A DNA stretch of 64,000 nt from positions 176,046,412 to 176,110,411 of the forward strand of contig CM036617.1 of NCBI GenBank assembly GCA_020746105.1, written 5' to 3'. This stretch comes from Trogon surrucura (taxonomy: Eukaryota > Chordata > Aves > Trogoniformes > Trogonidae). Numbering within the stretch: position 1 is the stretch's first letter; each line of letters starts with the position of its first letter. The translations under genes and the position numbers were made by a program. This document shows, in pieces, positions 1-12,940 of the stretch. The notes beneath the pieces are model-generated. The model had not been told where the DNA came from. It did no database searches and saw only the letters and a list, made by a program, of their open reading frames with translations.

Positions 1-457
1 AACACATGAAGATGCTGGGAAGGAGGTAGATGCAAGGTGCGTAAGTCTTCAACAAAAACCAGACACTTTGATACATAGCCCTTATGCACACTAAAGTATA
101 ACTGCTAATTGCTCACACACCAGTAGTCAGCAAAGTTAGGCCAAAAATGGTTAATAATAATATTCTAGGCCATGAAACTTTGACATATGGCTATAGCCAC
201 CTTTTTTCTATTGCAGAGAAGCAGCAATACTAAAATACCTCTCACAGGAGGAAAGCTATGCAATACATCAAAATCCTCACCTCTCCCCTTGCAGTGATTA
301 ACAAATTGAAATGGAGATGATGTTATACATGGTAGATTAATTTCTTTTCCTTTATGTAGGATATTTTGCCAGTAGCACTTTTCAAATCCTTAATCACGTG
401 GAGAGATTAACAGCAAGCCTGGAATATGTGTGGAAACCCTATCTATCTGAAACGTAC
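1..457 (-). other. TMTC2: TMTC2 intron 9, 5' part
   Basis: Intronic sequence downstream of exon 9 on the minus strand. It begins with donor GTACGT and runs off the left edge. I see no exon, repeat family or RNA gene in it. Confidence 0.85.
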
Positions 458-539
458 CATAATGCATGTAGCAGTTTCCTTTGGTAGGATCCAGTTGAAT
501 AGCCTTCACGAAGTACTTTTCTGCCTCACTCTTGCGTCC
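458..539 (-). CDS. TMTC2: TMTC2 exon 9: TPR unit
   Basis: This 82-bp exon reads GRKSEAEKYFVKAIQLDPTK then GNCYMHY plus one base of a Gly codon. It completes the TPR started in exon 8 (LALT-GRKSEAEK) and begins the next (human continuation GQFLLEEARL). No open reading frame of 60 or more residues covers it, so it was found by reading the minus strand directly. The donor is GTACGT, which departs from GTAAGT at one position. The acceptor is CCAAAG behind a strong T-run, using AAG rather than the usual CAG or TAG, so it is weaker than the others. Human has EKLFLKAIELDPTK, against EKYFVKAIQLDPTK here. Three further coding exons are expected to the left of the window. Confidence 0.93.
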
Positions 540-986
540 CTTTGGAAAAAAAAAAAAGGGAGGAAAAAATTATTTTAACACTGTGTCACTATGGAGTGAT
601 CATGTACAACTGCAATATCCAAATTCCAGGCACTAGAGAAAAACAACTACTATTATCACTATACTTAACCTAAGTAAATACGGATGTTTAAGTGTTACAG
701 GAAGCTTTGTGGTGAGCTACTTTACGCTCTCTATCTCCAGACTGAGGAAGAAATGTGTCCAACATCATCAGTGTCCAAGAAGCAAGGAAGTGGTAGAAAC
801 GCACTACAAAAAAATACTGTAAAGAGCTTTGGGTGAATATCAAGCTCTACACTATTTTTTTGGACAGGCATTAGGATAACCATTACAGAGACTCAAGCTA
901 AAATTAGAAAAGAAGGTAGAAGAAAAAATTAAAAGAAAAAAAAAAAGGAGGTGGGAAAGGAAAAAACATGTTTTCGTTCTACGAAA

Positions 987-1231
987 TCATAGAATCACAG
1001 AATATCTTAAGTTGGAAAGGACCCATGCTCCTTGCAGGACAACCAAAATCTAAACAATATGATAAGAGCATCATCCAGATATTCCTTAAACTCTGACAGG
1101 TTGGGTGCCATAACCACTTTTGTGAGGAACCTGTTCTAGAGATCAATCACCCTCTCAGTGAAGAACTTTTTCCTAATGCCCAATTTGAACTTTCTCTGAC
1201 GGAGCTTCATCCCATTTCCTCCTGTCCTAAA
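987..1231 (-). mobile_element. CR1 LINE fragment, 3' end
   Basis: About 245 bp of CR1 in minus orientation. The left end carries the 3' terminal TCATAGAATCACAGAAT, the complement of the CR1 ATTCTRTGA tail. Next come GTTGGAAAGGACC and then text typical of the CR1 3' region, such as TCAGTGAAGAACTTTTTCCT and GAGCTTCATCCCATT. It is well diverged and truncated in the usual 5' manner. It has no coding capacity. Confidence 0.9.
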
Positions 1232-2445
1232 TAACACTGTATACACAGACAACAGTAAAATCACCACAAACGAAGGTGTACAAATGGAAAATATTTCAGA
1301 TTTTCATGTGGAATGTAAAAAATTAGAAAATACGATTTTAATGTGGGAAGGAAGTTTTCACCAGAAATCAATTCTGTCAACCCTAAAAACTTAACTGAAA
1401 TAGAAAAGGTAATTTTTAAAAACAATGGTTAATAGTATGACAAAATAGCCAGGAAAAAAAACGCAACAGAAAACCACAACAGAAATTATGGTAAGAAGAA
1501 CAGACATGTTCTAAACCACAGATTTTCTTAGGACTGAAATCACCAAGACACGAAAGTTGCATTATGGTATGCAAGTGCCAGAGCAGATACATTAGTGGTG
1601 ATTACTCTTTTCATGAAGAAAATCGTGATATTGGATTAGACTAGTCTGATACTCAAACACAAATCACCACCAGCTATTCAATAAGATACCTGTGATCTGT
1701 TTATCCCTGTCCTCATGAAATTAGTTGCTGCGGTTTGTGTTATAAAATAGAAGGCCTCCAGAATAAAGAACAGTTAAGCTTTACCACTGTGGAAGAAAGG
1801 CATTGCGGTCTGCACCTTTCAAGGTTGCCTTGAGTGTTATTTCACAGATATAAGCGCATAGGCTTTCTCAAGTTTTGTGGTCTGGAAACAGACATTGCAT
1901 ACATCTTGCGCTATCCCACAAGTTAACATAGAAATAATAACGAGGTCTGTTTGTGATTACAGCTGCTCCACATTCTCGGTATTTCCCTCAAGGGCCTTAG
2001 AAGCAATAAAATAAAGAGAGAGAAAGAAGTTGTGCAGCACACCGAGAACTATATCAAGACCAGGTTCCATCAAAACCAACACAGAGGCCATTATTTCCAA
2101 GAGATCATCCTGGCAGAGATACAAGTAGGGTTATCATTTACACTATTCCAGTTTCACAAAATGAATGTTCATTGGAGGTAAGAGTTTAGCCTTATTATTT
2201 AGTAAGCTTTCTTTGGTTTTTTGGGTTCTTTAAGATTCCTTCCAAAACAAACCCTTCTATGTAGCCCAGACTGATTCTTCCTCATTTATCAGTAAAAACA
2301 ACTATAGAGTAAATGTAATTTATTTATTTTTTAAAAAGCATACAACCATAGTGGAGAACAAAAGGTGAAGAACAGAATAATTTCCAACTGAAAACATGGC
2401 ACAAATTTGGGTCAGTATAAAACAATTACTCAAATTAAAATAGTT

Positions 2446-2461
2446 GGGGCGGGGGGGGGGG
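2446..2461 (+). repeat. G-run
   Basis: Sixteen bases made of GGGG, one C and eleven G, on the plus strand. The TMTC2 pre-mRNA therefore carries the C-run. It could form a G-quadruplex in the template DNA strand; this is inference only. Confidence 0.8.
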
Positions 2462-5400
2462 TGATAATTAAAGACAACATTTTGCATATTTAACTCCAAG
2501 GTTGGCATCCTTAGTATGGCAAAAGTTACCATGACATATCTAAGTCCAGTCTCAAAGCTTCAAAATTATAGGCACCAAGCATATGTATTACTAATACCGA
2601 GAGAATTAACATCTACAGATTTTGCATCATTGCTTTTTTTTTTAACAGACTAACATCATTAGTTTTAGCTGGTTGCACTCTGTCTCTGTGTCTATTTCTA
2701 GAACATAAAAGGACAGTTCATTGAATACAGTCACAAAATATGTAGCTTCTGCCTTAACAACTATGACTATAAGGCCACAAACATTTGTCAAACATGATTA
2801 ATTTTCATTTACTGGGATCACTAAAACTACATGACTGTTCTACTCTTTTTGGCATTTTCCAAATGGCATCCTGCACTTGAGTTCAGGCCAGTCAGGAGAC
2901 CTGGAGTACAAAATGATGACAAGCGCCAGCACACATAGCATCAAAGGAATGACTGTGTTTTTTGTGCTACTCACAGGCTCAAATACTTATTAACAGATAA
3001 AGTGGAGAAAAATCTTATATCACCTAAGACATAAAATGATCTGACTACAAATGATCAGCACAGTTCCATTTGCTCTTGTTGGCCACCATTTTCACATATC
3101 CACATTTGTCAAAAACTAAAAAAAAAAAAGAGTAAAAGCATTTTCTTGCAGAATGGCATTCTGAAGAACCTTGTGTCACATCACCTAAAATGTCCTCTTC
3201 GGTAACATCTGTCTGCTGCTAAAATGTCAATAGCTCAGCATAGATTTGATACACGTTATTTTTGTGTCAAATGATGTAAAATCCAATCACTTGAGAGAAT
3301 CAGGCTATTTCATAATTCAAATCAAGCATTTACTCAATTTTTTCTGCTATTCAAAGTACACCTTAATTGCCACACCAGAATGTATGCACTGTGTCGTTAG
3401 CTTAAGACAGCAATCACTTTCGCACTGTGCATTTTCAGGGTCAAATAAAACACGTGGCATAAGGGAATGAAATTCTAACTTTTAAAGAAAATCCAAACAA
3501 TTGTTTAAACAGCTGAAAAATACCAGTTCGGGGCAGGAAGGCCTTTTGTGTGCATATTCACTGTTACGTGTATTGACCCATACAAATGCAGGCATTGAGA
3601 GCCACTGGAAACCTCCCAATTTCTAGCAGCAGGGTGTGCAGTTGTATATGCACAACCATGTGCTTTGGCAATTTTACAAAGCAAAATATGTAAGCTTACA
3701 TCTGCATGATAGCAGACTTACCAATTAAAAAGTTATTCATAAGATTTTAATGGAAGGACTTGACAGCTCTGAGGATTAGTAACGGGTGCCCAAGAGGTGA
3801 AATACTTTTCACCTGTTGATCCCCAGCTCACATCCCGTCCGCGTTGGTGGCTAATGAAAAAGTGTGATCTGACAACTACTGGTTTGCTCAGGAGAAATGA
3901 GTGGGTGGTCCTAGCCCAGTCCCTAATGCAGATCCTCTGCACAGACACACAGGTATATTTATGGCTTTTCAATGCAGAGACCAATAAGACAGAACCGTAA
4001 AACAATGAGTGGCAATCTCATTGATGGGAAAAAACACAGCATAATAAAGACACTTTAATAATTGATTTGGAAGACTGTGCTGATATTTTGCCTTACTGGA
4101 CGGACCGGGACCTTACTCTAAAGACTATAATGAGGACAAACTTTTAGCAGTTTTCCATAAAGAAAATTTCTTTCCCCTCCTGTGCCTAAATGAAGATTAA
4201 TTGCCCTTGATTACCACCTTCCAGCAACACCAGTGAATTTAAAAGGAAGAAAGTGAAGGTAACTGACACATGGTTCTTACAACCTAGCACACCAATTGTC
4301 CTGGCTTTCAGAAATATCCTCCTCTCCACAAATCCTGCAGACTTCAAATTATAACGGCTGGTTGTTTGCAGTTTTGGAAGCCAAACAGTTAAACATGTAA
4401 ATACGAATTCAGGACCTTTATTGTTAAGACCTATTCTTTGCAGAAGTGGAGTGCAAGGGTTTTTTCATTTGGTTGGTTGCTTCTTCCCTAGAGACCAGGA
4501 CAATGGGTTCAACCTTGCTAAGATGGTCAGAGACATATTGCTTAACTGGGCTTTCCCACAAAAGGCTGTTATGAAATGACTGCTAGCTAATGAAAGAAAG
4601 CTAGCTAAGGGCAGTTGATTCATTAGTACAGGGTCCTGGTTTTATCCTTAAAATACTAAAAATCTGAGGACAAAACTACCATTTTTATATCCACCCCAAT
4701 TTTTTTTCTCACTCTGCAGGCAAACTGTGCCAAATTCATGTTGAAGCAGCTGTAGTACTTCAGGCTGCCGGAGGCCCAAGGACCCTGCGATGCTAGTAAA
4801 ATTGGAAAAGATTAATACAGCTGAGCTGCTCTGAATAAGCCTCTTGTGGAAACTATGATGACACAGTGGCAGCCAGCAAGGTGGTTCAACAAATTAGGTG
4901 GTCTCTGCAATTTAAGCAAACTTTATATTTTGTAAATATTCATCTGTCTTCAGAGTGTGCAAGGGTTTAAGCAGTAGAGCAGAGACTTCACTCTTCAACA
5001 TACTTTTACCAGCTTTCACTGGTAAAAATGTGATTGCATAAGGAACTCAACTTGTGTCACAAACACAGTTGACTGTCATTCCCCATATCTGCTCAGGGTT
5101 TGGGTTTTTTTTTTTTGGCAAGCGTTCACATTTTTAATAAAGCGAATTGAATTATGAAAAGATTTCTTAATGAAAGATTGATTGAACTGCGGACACTGAA
5201 TACTGAAAACATGATTATTTTACATATTTCCTTCTTCCTCTCTAGGACATTTTGAAGTCACAAAGAGACTATGTGAGGATAGTAACAGGATTTGAACTGA
5301 ACCTGTGACTTCCCGTTTCTTTAACTTGCTGCAGACCTGCATATCTGTTTCATAGCCAGTTCCTTCTGCCTTATTAAAGTTGTGACAGGACAGGCAAAAC

Positions 5401-8400
5401 ACTCTTTAAATGGTGTCATACTGAGTAAATTAGTGATAAAGTCTTCAAAAGTTTTTACTTAGGAAATGGGAACTAGAGGGCTGCATCTTACAATGAAGTC
5501 ACAGACACATGCAAGCTCCCCATTCCTCCTCTAAATACCAATACTTAAGAAACAACTTCAATATCTAGTATTTAGTAGGTAAATGGATTCTTATTTCCCT
5601 CTCATTTTGTGGTTATTTCTACAAATCTTTGTTCTTCACTCTGATTTACAATGTGAATACGCTGCACCATGATTTGTACGTGAAATGCTGGTCCCACTAA
5701 AATGCAGGGGCCTTGCACTGTTTACATCAAAGGTCTACAATTTATCTCAGTCTTTATACTTCCTGTGTAGCAAAGAGATAAATCTTGCCTCTTCATCTCT
5801 TCTTTATTATAATACAGTAAAAAACCCTGAAAATGGCAGAGAAACAATGACTTTGAAAGGTTAACATCTGGCCCAGAAAAACACGCATGAGGCAAGGTTT
5901 CTAACAACAAGTGATTTGTAATGAGAAGGTCTATGTATTTCATTAGAAAAACAAAAAGTTGTGAAGGGAGGAGCTCAGAGTCACTCAAAGCCTTTCCTTG
6001 CTCAACTAATACCAGTGGGCTTGTAAAAGATGCTATCTTTTCAAATAAAGTTTTCCTCTTTCATATCCTTAGATGGTCACAGTGAGAAACAATACTGTCA
6101 CCTGATCCTCTCGAGTTTTGGCTCTATAATAACTTCAAGAACATAAGAATATTATTTGTCTTTGTGCAATATATTAATCTCAGTGTACGGGAGCAAGAAC
6201 TGAATTATGCTGGAGGAAATTAAGGTATAAATCTCTACCTTCTAATCCACAATAATTCAGCATATAATAATTTTTACCTTATAGCAAACATGAGGCAACT
6301 TTCTTGTTATTGCCCAGTGTGATATATTCACATACCCTTGGTCCTGAGATCATGACTGATGCTCTCCTTTTTGGTCATTTCACTGGACCAAGGTCCTCAA
6401 ATGCACATGACTCTATGCACACTGCTCTGTAATCCAGTAAATTACTTTTAGAAATAAGCCTTAGTAGGTTCAATAAAATGCAATGGCTTGTTTTAGTTTA
6501 ATCCTCTATTTGCAACTTAGATAGCTTGTTTCCATCTAAATATATCATGTTAGTCCTCCTTCAACCACAGGTGGATTTTTGTTGACTAAAAGTCCATCTG
6601 CTACTCTGACTTGAGATTCTACTGAAGTCAGTGTAGTTTTTCTATGAACCAAAGTTATTTTAGAGAATAATTATATACATTTGGGTCTTGACTCTACGTT
6701 GATGGGGACAAATAATGGCATGATATTCAGAGAGATGAGATTTAAGCACTGCCCATTGATTTTGGCGGGAATCCACTGGAACTTAAGCATTTTTTTAACG
6801 TGGCACCACTCCTTATACGTAGATACAGGAATTTAAAGCACAGCTCATAACTTTACTGGCTTGGGGCAAGATTCAGAGCCTATTAAGGTGATTATTTTCT
6901 TCAAGTAAAGGATTAACCAATAATACATTAGAGCTATTTGACAGTAATTTTCTTGTTTTATGGGTCTCATATCACGAGAAGCATTCTTGTTTTATTAAAG
7001 CACTCCAAATAACATAAACAAAATGTAGGCATAGGATTTTTTATTTCCCCTTGAAGTGTTTCGGGATTTTTTGTTGTTATTTTGTTTGTTTGTTTTATAA
7101 AAATATACCATTTTTTCAGTCTTTCTTTTGGGGCAACTTGAAGGGTAAAAGGAATTTCTCTCATTAACACCAAGATTGTCTACAGTCTTAAGTAACTTTT
7201 CAAAGAACAGATTTCATTCCACACCTTGTGACTGGTTTACTGTCTAGACCCATATTGAAATGCTAACCTCGGTCATTAAGCTTTAGATCATTTCATACCA
7301 ATATGTAATGAAATACTAAGTAAATTTTCATGTTAGGCACTTTCTTTTTTCATTCAGTCTTCAGCCACTTCTTATATTTTTCTGATAAAGTTGTGTATTA
7401 ATATCTACTCATATTTCACTGGCCAGACAGCCGAATACAAATTCACTATCTCCACATACTGTTTTCACTGACTCCCATGAATTTGTTATAAGCTAAATTT
7501 GGCCTAATCATGCATTTTTCTATGACAAAATTACTACACACAGAGTAATTATAGGTGACTGGTGGTTATATTCAACCATGTAGCAAACCAAAAAGATCTC
7601 TTTCTTTCATGAAAGCAGTTCATCCTGTGTCAGTGATGTTTCCTATAGCAAGCTTAAAATTTATGCTGAGTAAAGTGAGAAGTTTAGGGCTCCCGTTTTC
7701 CTGTCTACAGGAAGTTAGAAACAAGATACAGAAGATGAGATCCCTAAAGGAGGTTAGTGAGGGGTTATACGCCTAAATACCCGTTCCAGAGTCATTTACC
7801 AACTAGTTAGACAGATATGTTATATTTAAATGAAAATACTCCGTTTTACAATTAATTCTGTTGCTTTTGGCATGCAGCCAGACATATGTCCTAAGGGGAC
7901 TGAAAAGTATTATCTATGGATGCAATGCCTATGGCATGCAGCCAACCTCAGAAGAAATACAAGCTCAATAGATGTCAGCTATTGAAATTTCTGTAGTTCG
8001 GAAATCCTGACTTTCAGCCTGGAGGTGTTAATGCTCCGGATACATGAGATAACCAAACCTTAAAAAGATAGGGCTCATGGTTCCGAAGTCAATAAACATG
8101 ACTTTACACAATGTAGAGGGAAACCCACTCCTCCCATCCCCTACCGGCAAATTGGTTGTAAACTGGAAACAAAAACTGAAAACAACTTCTGACATTTTGT
8201 AAATTTCAGAACTAAATCCAAACTTCGTGCTTGGATCAGTTCTAACCCTCAAGGGATTTCAAGTGGCAAGAAAGATCATAGTGTCTGTGTCAGACACTGA
8301 CAAACAACATAGACAAACTGAGCACGTCAGGAAAGCTGCAGAGGCTACTGCTTGGCTTAACTTGATTTCTTAGGGAGAGCCTTCTCAAAGATTCAAGGTC

Positions 8401-10095
8401 ATTTATACATCATTATGATGGGAGTTAAACTGAAATATCCAATTTTTACTAAAAAATTCTTCCTAGAAGCAGTATGAAGAGCCAAGAGATTTAGTCTCCC
8501 AAAATGAAATATTTAACAGTTTTGCTGATCTAATTAAATTGACCCATTCAGAAAATGTCTTTTCATAAATTAAAGATTTCTATATGCATGGGCATTTATT
8601 TATCATTCCCAAAAGAAGTATTATTAAAAATATTTTTGTTTGTTTTAAAGGAATTGATTACTAAAAAAATGCGATAAACTGTTCTATAAAGTTATACCTA
8701 AATTTAACATATAGCGTTTCAATTGCTATTTCTTAAAAACAATCATGCATCTTTTGACATCATGACTGTTCTACCTCATCCCTGTTTTCTTCCAGTCTGT
8801 GTCAATCCTGAGAGAGAGAAAAGGAGTAGCAATCAACCAGTGGTGTAAAAAATGACAGAGTTGTCTAACAGGAATGCAAATTTCCTTTCTGCGCTGGAAC
8901 ATCAGCAGCAAGCAATTACAGAAATAGTAAATGTTTAATTAGACTATTCCTTATTGCACTGTGTTCCTCTTTTCCCCTGCTGCACCATTTCTTCCTGCTT
9001 TTCCTACCTCCCATTTATTTCTGTGCTGTCATTTATTTATATCTATTCTTGAGATGACTCTCAAGGACTACACCAATTACTGAATACAGTAGGGTATTTG
9101 ATAGTGGCACTCTGAGTAATTTCACAACTAACCAAAAATGGCAGGATGACTCCCTGGCCTTCTGTTTGTCAGGAACAAAAGTAACAAACAACTGCAGGCC
9201 AAACACTGAGGAGAGAATCTTTTGAAACTTTTTTAAAGTATTTAATTTCAGTGCTGATACTTGAATGTCACAATCCTGCTTCTTTTATTTTAATCCAAAA
9301 CAATGCCAGTCTCTATCACGTCTACGTTTGCTTTCTCCTCATTCCCCTTTGGAGGAAATGTTTTAAAATAAAATATTTTAGGGAATCTTCTAGGGTGATT
9401 ATTACTGAATTTAATATGGTTTGGAGCTGTAACACAGAATTTTTACAAGGCAAAGTAAATTTTTCTTTCAGGACTTTGGGTGATTTTCCAAGCCAGTAAA
9501 AAATAGGAGATTAACAGCACTGTGTGGTGCCGTGTAAAATGCAAGAAAACACTATGCAATTTTTTCCTAGGAAATATAGCAAAGCCTGTAATTCCTAGAT
9601 GCAACACGCTAAATGTTACAATATGGGGCTGTCCCTAAGTACTTTAGTAATTATAGGCACTACTGCAAGCTATGTGGGGTGGTTTGTGGGCTCAAGTTCA
9701 CTCAAAACACATGAAACTTCAAACCAGATTTATTTATAATTGAAATAAAGCTTCTCAGACTAGCATGCTACTATAACAACCATCCACTGCCTGACAGCAG
9801 AGAGGTCAGCCATCAGAAGAGATGGTTTCTTAATCTTCTCTTTAAGAAGACTAAAGAGAAAAGAGAAAAAAAAATTAAAAGCTTTATTTATTTTTTTAAA
9901 CACAATAGCCAACCCTTTTTCTTCTAGAAGGTTTGCTCATGAAATGGAAAATGAATTATAGCATATGCTCAAGGCCTCACCTAGCGCTGTCATTTTTGAC
10001 AGACTCATTTTTATCTTAGAACTGGGAGTGTTGCAATTTGAAAGCCTTTTACAAAAATTATGCTTTTCTTTGTGATATAGAAATAAATTACCTAA

Positions 10096-11081
10096 TGTGT
10101 TAGGTTTGTGTCTGGTGGGGTTTCAGTAGTGAGGGACTACAGAAGCAGCTCTTTGTGCAAAGCTTGTAGAGGCTCCGCTGGCTACAAGTCAGATCCATCT
10201 CTAGCCAAGGCCAAGCCAACCAGCAGCTCTGTGATAAACATATTTAAGAGGGGATAAAAAAAAAAAAACGCTGGGAGAGTTCTTTGGTTTGGGGTGCTCT
10301 TTTGTTTTGGAGAGGAAGGGGATGCAAGTGGAACAACCCCGCAGACACCAAGGTCGGTGAGGAAAGCCGGGGAGAGGTGCGCCAGAGCAGAGATTCCACC
10401 ACAACCCATGGCGAGACAGCAGGCTGAGCCCCTGCAGGTTTAATAGTGGAGGAGAAGCCCACCTGCAGCCCGTGGACAACCTCATAGGGACTGCACCTGA
10501 GGAAGGCTGTGTCTCTGAGGGAAGCCCACGTCAGAGCAGTGTGTCACTGCACGCTGTGGAAGGGTCCCACTTTGGAGCAGTTTGTGAGGAGCTGCAGCCT
10601 GTGGAGGACTGTCTCCCGTGAGAGTGACACCACATTGGAGCAGGGCAAGACTGCGAGGAGTCCTATCCCTGAGGATGAAGGACCAGCAGAGACAAGGTGT
10701 GACAGACTAACCACAACCCCCCTCCCCTGCCATCCTGCACTGCCAGCAGGGAGGAGGTGGAGGAATCAGGAGCAGAGCTGAGCCTGGGAATGAGGGAGGG
10801 GTGGGGGCAAGGTCTTTTCAATATGTGTTTGTATTTTCTCATTATCCTGCTTTGATCTCATTGGTGAATTGGCGGCGGTTTTGTTGTTTAAATTAAATTA
10901 ATGCTTCGTCCTCAAGTCCTTGGCCAGAATTGGTGAGTGAACCCTCCCTGTCCTTAGTCTCCACCATTGAGCCTTTTGTTACATTTTCTCCTCCCCATCT
11001 CACTGAGGTGGAAGGGGGGTAGGAGTGAGGGAGTGGCTGTGTAGTATTTAGTTGCTGAGTGGGTGGGCTTAAACCATGACA
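10096..11081 (+). mobile_element. Solo LTR of an avian endogenous retrovirus, ERVL-like
   Basis: A 986-bp fossil LTR with TG at the left end (TGTGTTAGGTTTGTG) and CA at the right end (AAACCATGACA). It is flanked by an imperfect 5-bp target duplication, CCTAA on the left and TCTAA on the right. The layout fits a bird LTR type I recognise from memory. It has a TATA-like CATATTTAAGAGG near 10234, and a GC-rich middle of degenerate repeats with recurring GCAGCCYGTGGA and TGGAGCAG. It ends with TTAAATTAAATTAAT and TGGTGAGTGA. No internal retroviral region or second LTR is present, so it is a solo LTR left by recombination. A 5-bp duplication fits ERVL, but the class is not certain. It looks moderately old. 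The open frames at 10182-10485 and 10509-10781 are LTR sequence, not genes. Confidence 0.85.
10420..10670 (+). repeat. Degenerate internal repeats of the LTR
   Basis: Within the LTR, phrases built from CTGCAGCCYGTGGA, GGAAG and TTGGAGCAG recur at about 40-70 bp spacing (for example at about 10461, 10550, 10570, 10593 and 10636). This is a known property of this LTR type, whose copies vary in repeat number. Confidence 0.6.
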
Positions 11082-11831
11082 TCTAAGCAAGGGATGAGGC
11101 TCAGATGGCGTGGTACCAAACTCCCACTTGGTTACCAGGTGCCTGGCTATCTCAACTAACATAAAAACATTTCTCAAGTAGTTAATGCAGCTTAACAACT
11201 TAAAGATCTGAAAAGCACAAAATGCTAAAGGACTGCAGCCCTAAACAGCTACACGTTACTTCTGAAAAATAAATAATAATAAAAAAGAAAAGCACAAACT
11301 TGAGCCACAGAGAACTGGTTATTTTCCAATTATTCTACTAGCTGAGCTACTAATCATGCTTTTCAACCACTAAATTATGCTGTTATAATACATTTTCCAG
11401 AAAATTGTAGCTTAGTGAGCTGTAATTTTTAGATACGAACATATAGCATTATCCAATATAGGGGTTATGAAATACTCGTGACTTACGGTATTCGGTAAAA
11501 AGACTGTAAATTCATTAGTTGTTCCTCTGGAGCTTTTATGTTTGTAATTTTTTTCTTTCTATACAGCAGCATGCCCAAGTCCACCTAGCACTTCTTCTAC
11601 CCAAAAGAGCTAATAAGCCTTGAGACAAATATTTACATTAAAATAAAATTGGTTTAGTACTTACTCCAGAGGTTTTATTGTATGCAAATTAGAACTATAT
11701 CACTTAGGTATTTCAAGAATCAATGAAAAATTAACAGCTATGTTTGGTTTGGGTTTTGGTTGGTTGTATTGCTTTCAGTCAGTGTAAATTACTGTTATTA
11801 CAAACTGAACAGCATATTCTGGGGCAAAAAA

Positions 11832-12095
11832 ACAAGGGACAATGGTTTTAAACTGGAACAGGGTAGATTTAGATCAGATCACACTTTGAAGGTGGTGAGA
11901 CACTCGAACAGGTTGCCCAGAGAGGTGATGGAAGACCCATCCCTGGAAGTGTTCAAGGCCAGGCTGGATGGGGCTCTGAGCAACCTGGTCTAGTGGAAGT
12001 AGTTCCTGCCCATGGCAGAAGGGTTGGAACTACATGATCTTTAAGGTCCCTTCCAACTCAATACATTCTATGAGTCTATGATTCTGTGATATTCT
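11832..12095 (+). mobile_element. CR1 LINE fragment, 3' end
   Basis: About 264 bp of plus-oriented CR1, from ACAAGGGACAATGGTTTTAA through GTTGCCCAGAGAGGTGATGG and TGTTCAAGGCCAGGCTGGAT to GATCTTTAAGGTCCCTTCCA. It ends with TATGAGTCTATGATTCTGTG, the CR1 tail. A piece that normally lies between the ATTTAGAT and GGTGGTGAG motifs (roughly 20 bp) is absent. It lies 750 bp from the LTR but is separate from it. Confidence 0.93.
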
Positions 12096-12818
12096 GGGTT
12101 TTATGAATGTATCTTTAAAGTTATTTAGGAAATAAATGCTACTGAAAATAATTTTGTGCAGAAATGTCATACTTAGTATTTCAAATTATTACTGATATAT
12201 CAAAAGTTGTCACCGGCAGGTTTTCACAGAGAGGGAGGGAAAGTCTGTTGTATTTGGATTTTTATTTCACTTTTTACTTTATTGGGTTACTTTGCTTTTG
12301 CAATATTTTCACATTTCCAGATAAATACATGCAAAAATTTGTGTACATTTTGAAGAAGAAAACTTCTGGTTTAGTTTTCCCACCTTTTTCCAAATTCAGA
12401 TACTTTTAGCAGCAATGGATCTGCTGAAATTAATTATGAAATTAATTATTTTCTTTACTGGATCTTTACCCTATGTCAAAGGACATTTTTCACTTGAAGA
12501 CTTGCCTGAAGACAGGGCATAAGCAAAGTCAGAGTAACAGCTCAGAGCTAGGTGAAAAGTTGAGGAAGATATGCAGACTGAGGCACAAGGATTGAAGAAC
12601 CATCCAAGGCATATGAGTAGATGTCAGAATATTTTCAGGAATGGATGGCATGTTTCACAAAAAAACTGACACTGTCAAAATCCTTAGTTGGAAGGCATAA
12701 CTGAAATAGCATTACAAGTAGGGCAATAAGCAATTTTCAGGTCAAAGTCTTCCCTTCCCTTTATCTCACCTACTCAAAGGGCCTGGGGCCAGTTCCCAGG
12801 AACTGCTGATTTACTCAC

Positions 12819-12940
12819 CGTCAGAGCCAGAAGCTTTCCGTACGTGAGATGGGCTGGGATGTGGTCGCTCTTGGATCTCAGTGACTCCACATACCAGTGC
12901 TCTGCTTCTGGCAGCCGGCTCATTCTCATATAGGCTTCTC
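12819..12940 (-). CDS. TMTC2: TMTC2 exon 8: TPR unit
   Basis: This 122-bp exon reads EAYMRMSRLPEAEHWYVESL, RSKSDHIPAHLTYGKLLALT. It has helix B and helix A features of consecutive TPRs, with the family pattern PEAEHWY and PAHLTYGKLLA. The acceptor is CTATAG with a modest pyrimidine tract, and the donor GTGAGT follows ACG in phase 0. The human protein has RLSKLPEAEHWYMESLRSKT here, so the changes are few and conservative. Introns of about 12 kb lie on both sides. Confidence 0.96.

Larger units (their letters stand above)
540..12818 (-). other. TMTC2: TMTC2 intron 8 (12.3 kb)
   Basis: Intron between exons 8 and 9. It holds a CR1 fragment at 987-1231, a G-run at 2446-2461, the solo LTR at 10096-11081 and another CR1 fragment at 11832-12095. 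The stretch 1232-10095 is AT-rich intron with short poly-A or poly-T runs and no feature I can support. The short open frames there (for example both strands at 3733-4005) have no recognisable homology, no splice context and no codon pattern. Confidence 0.9.

Noticed and set aside
3733-4005. Overlapping frames on both strands (90 and 67 residues)
   Set aside because: Mirror-image chance frames with no homology, no splice-site context and no start context of note.
10182-10781. Open frames of 72-94 residues on both strands
   Set aside because: They lie wholly inside the solo LTR and its internal repeats and give no known protein.
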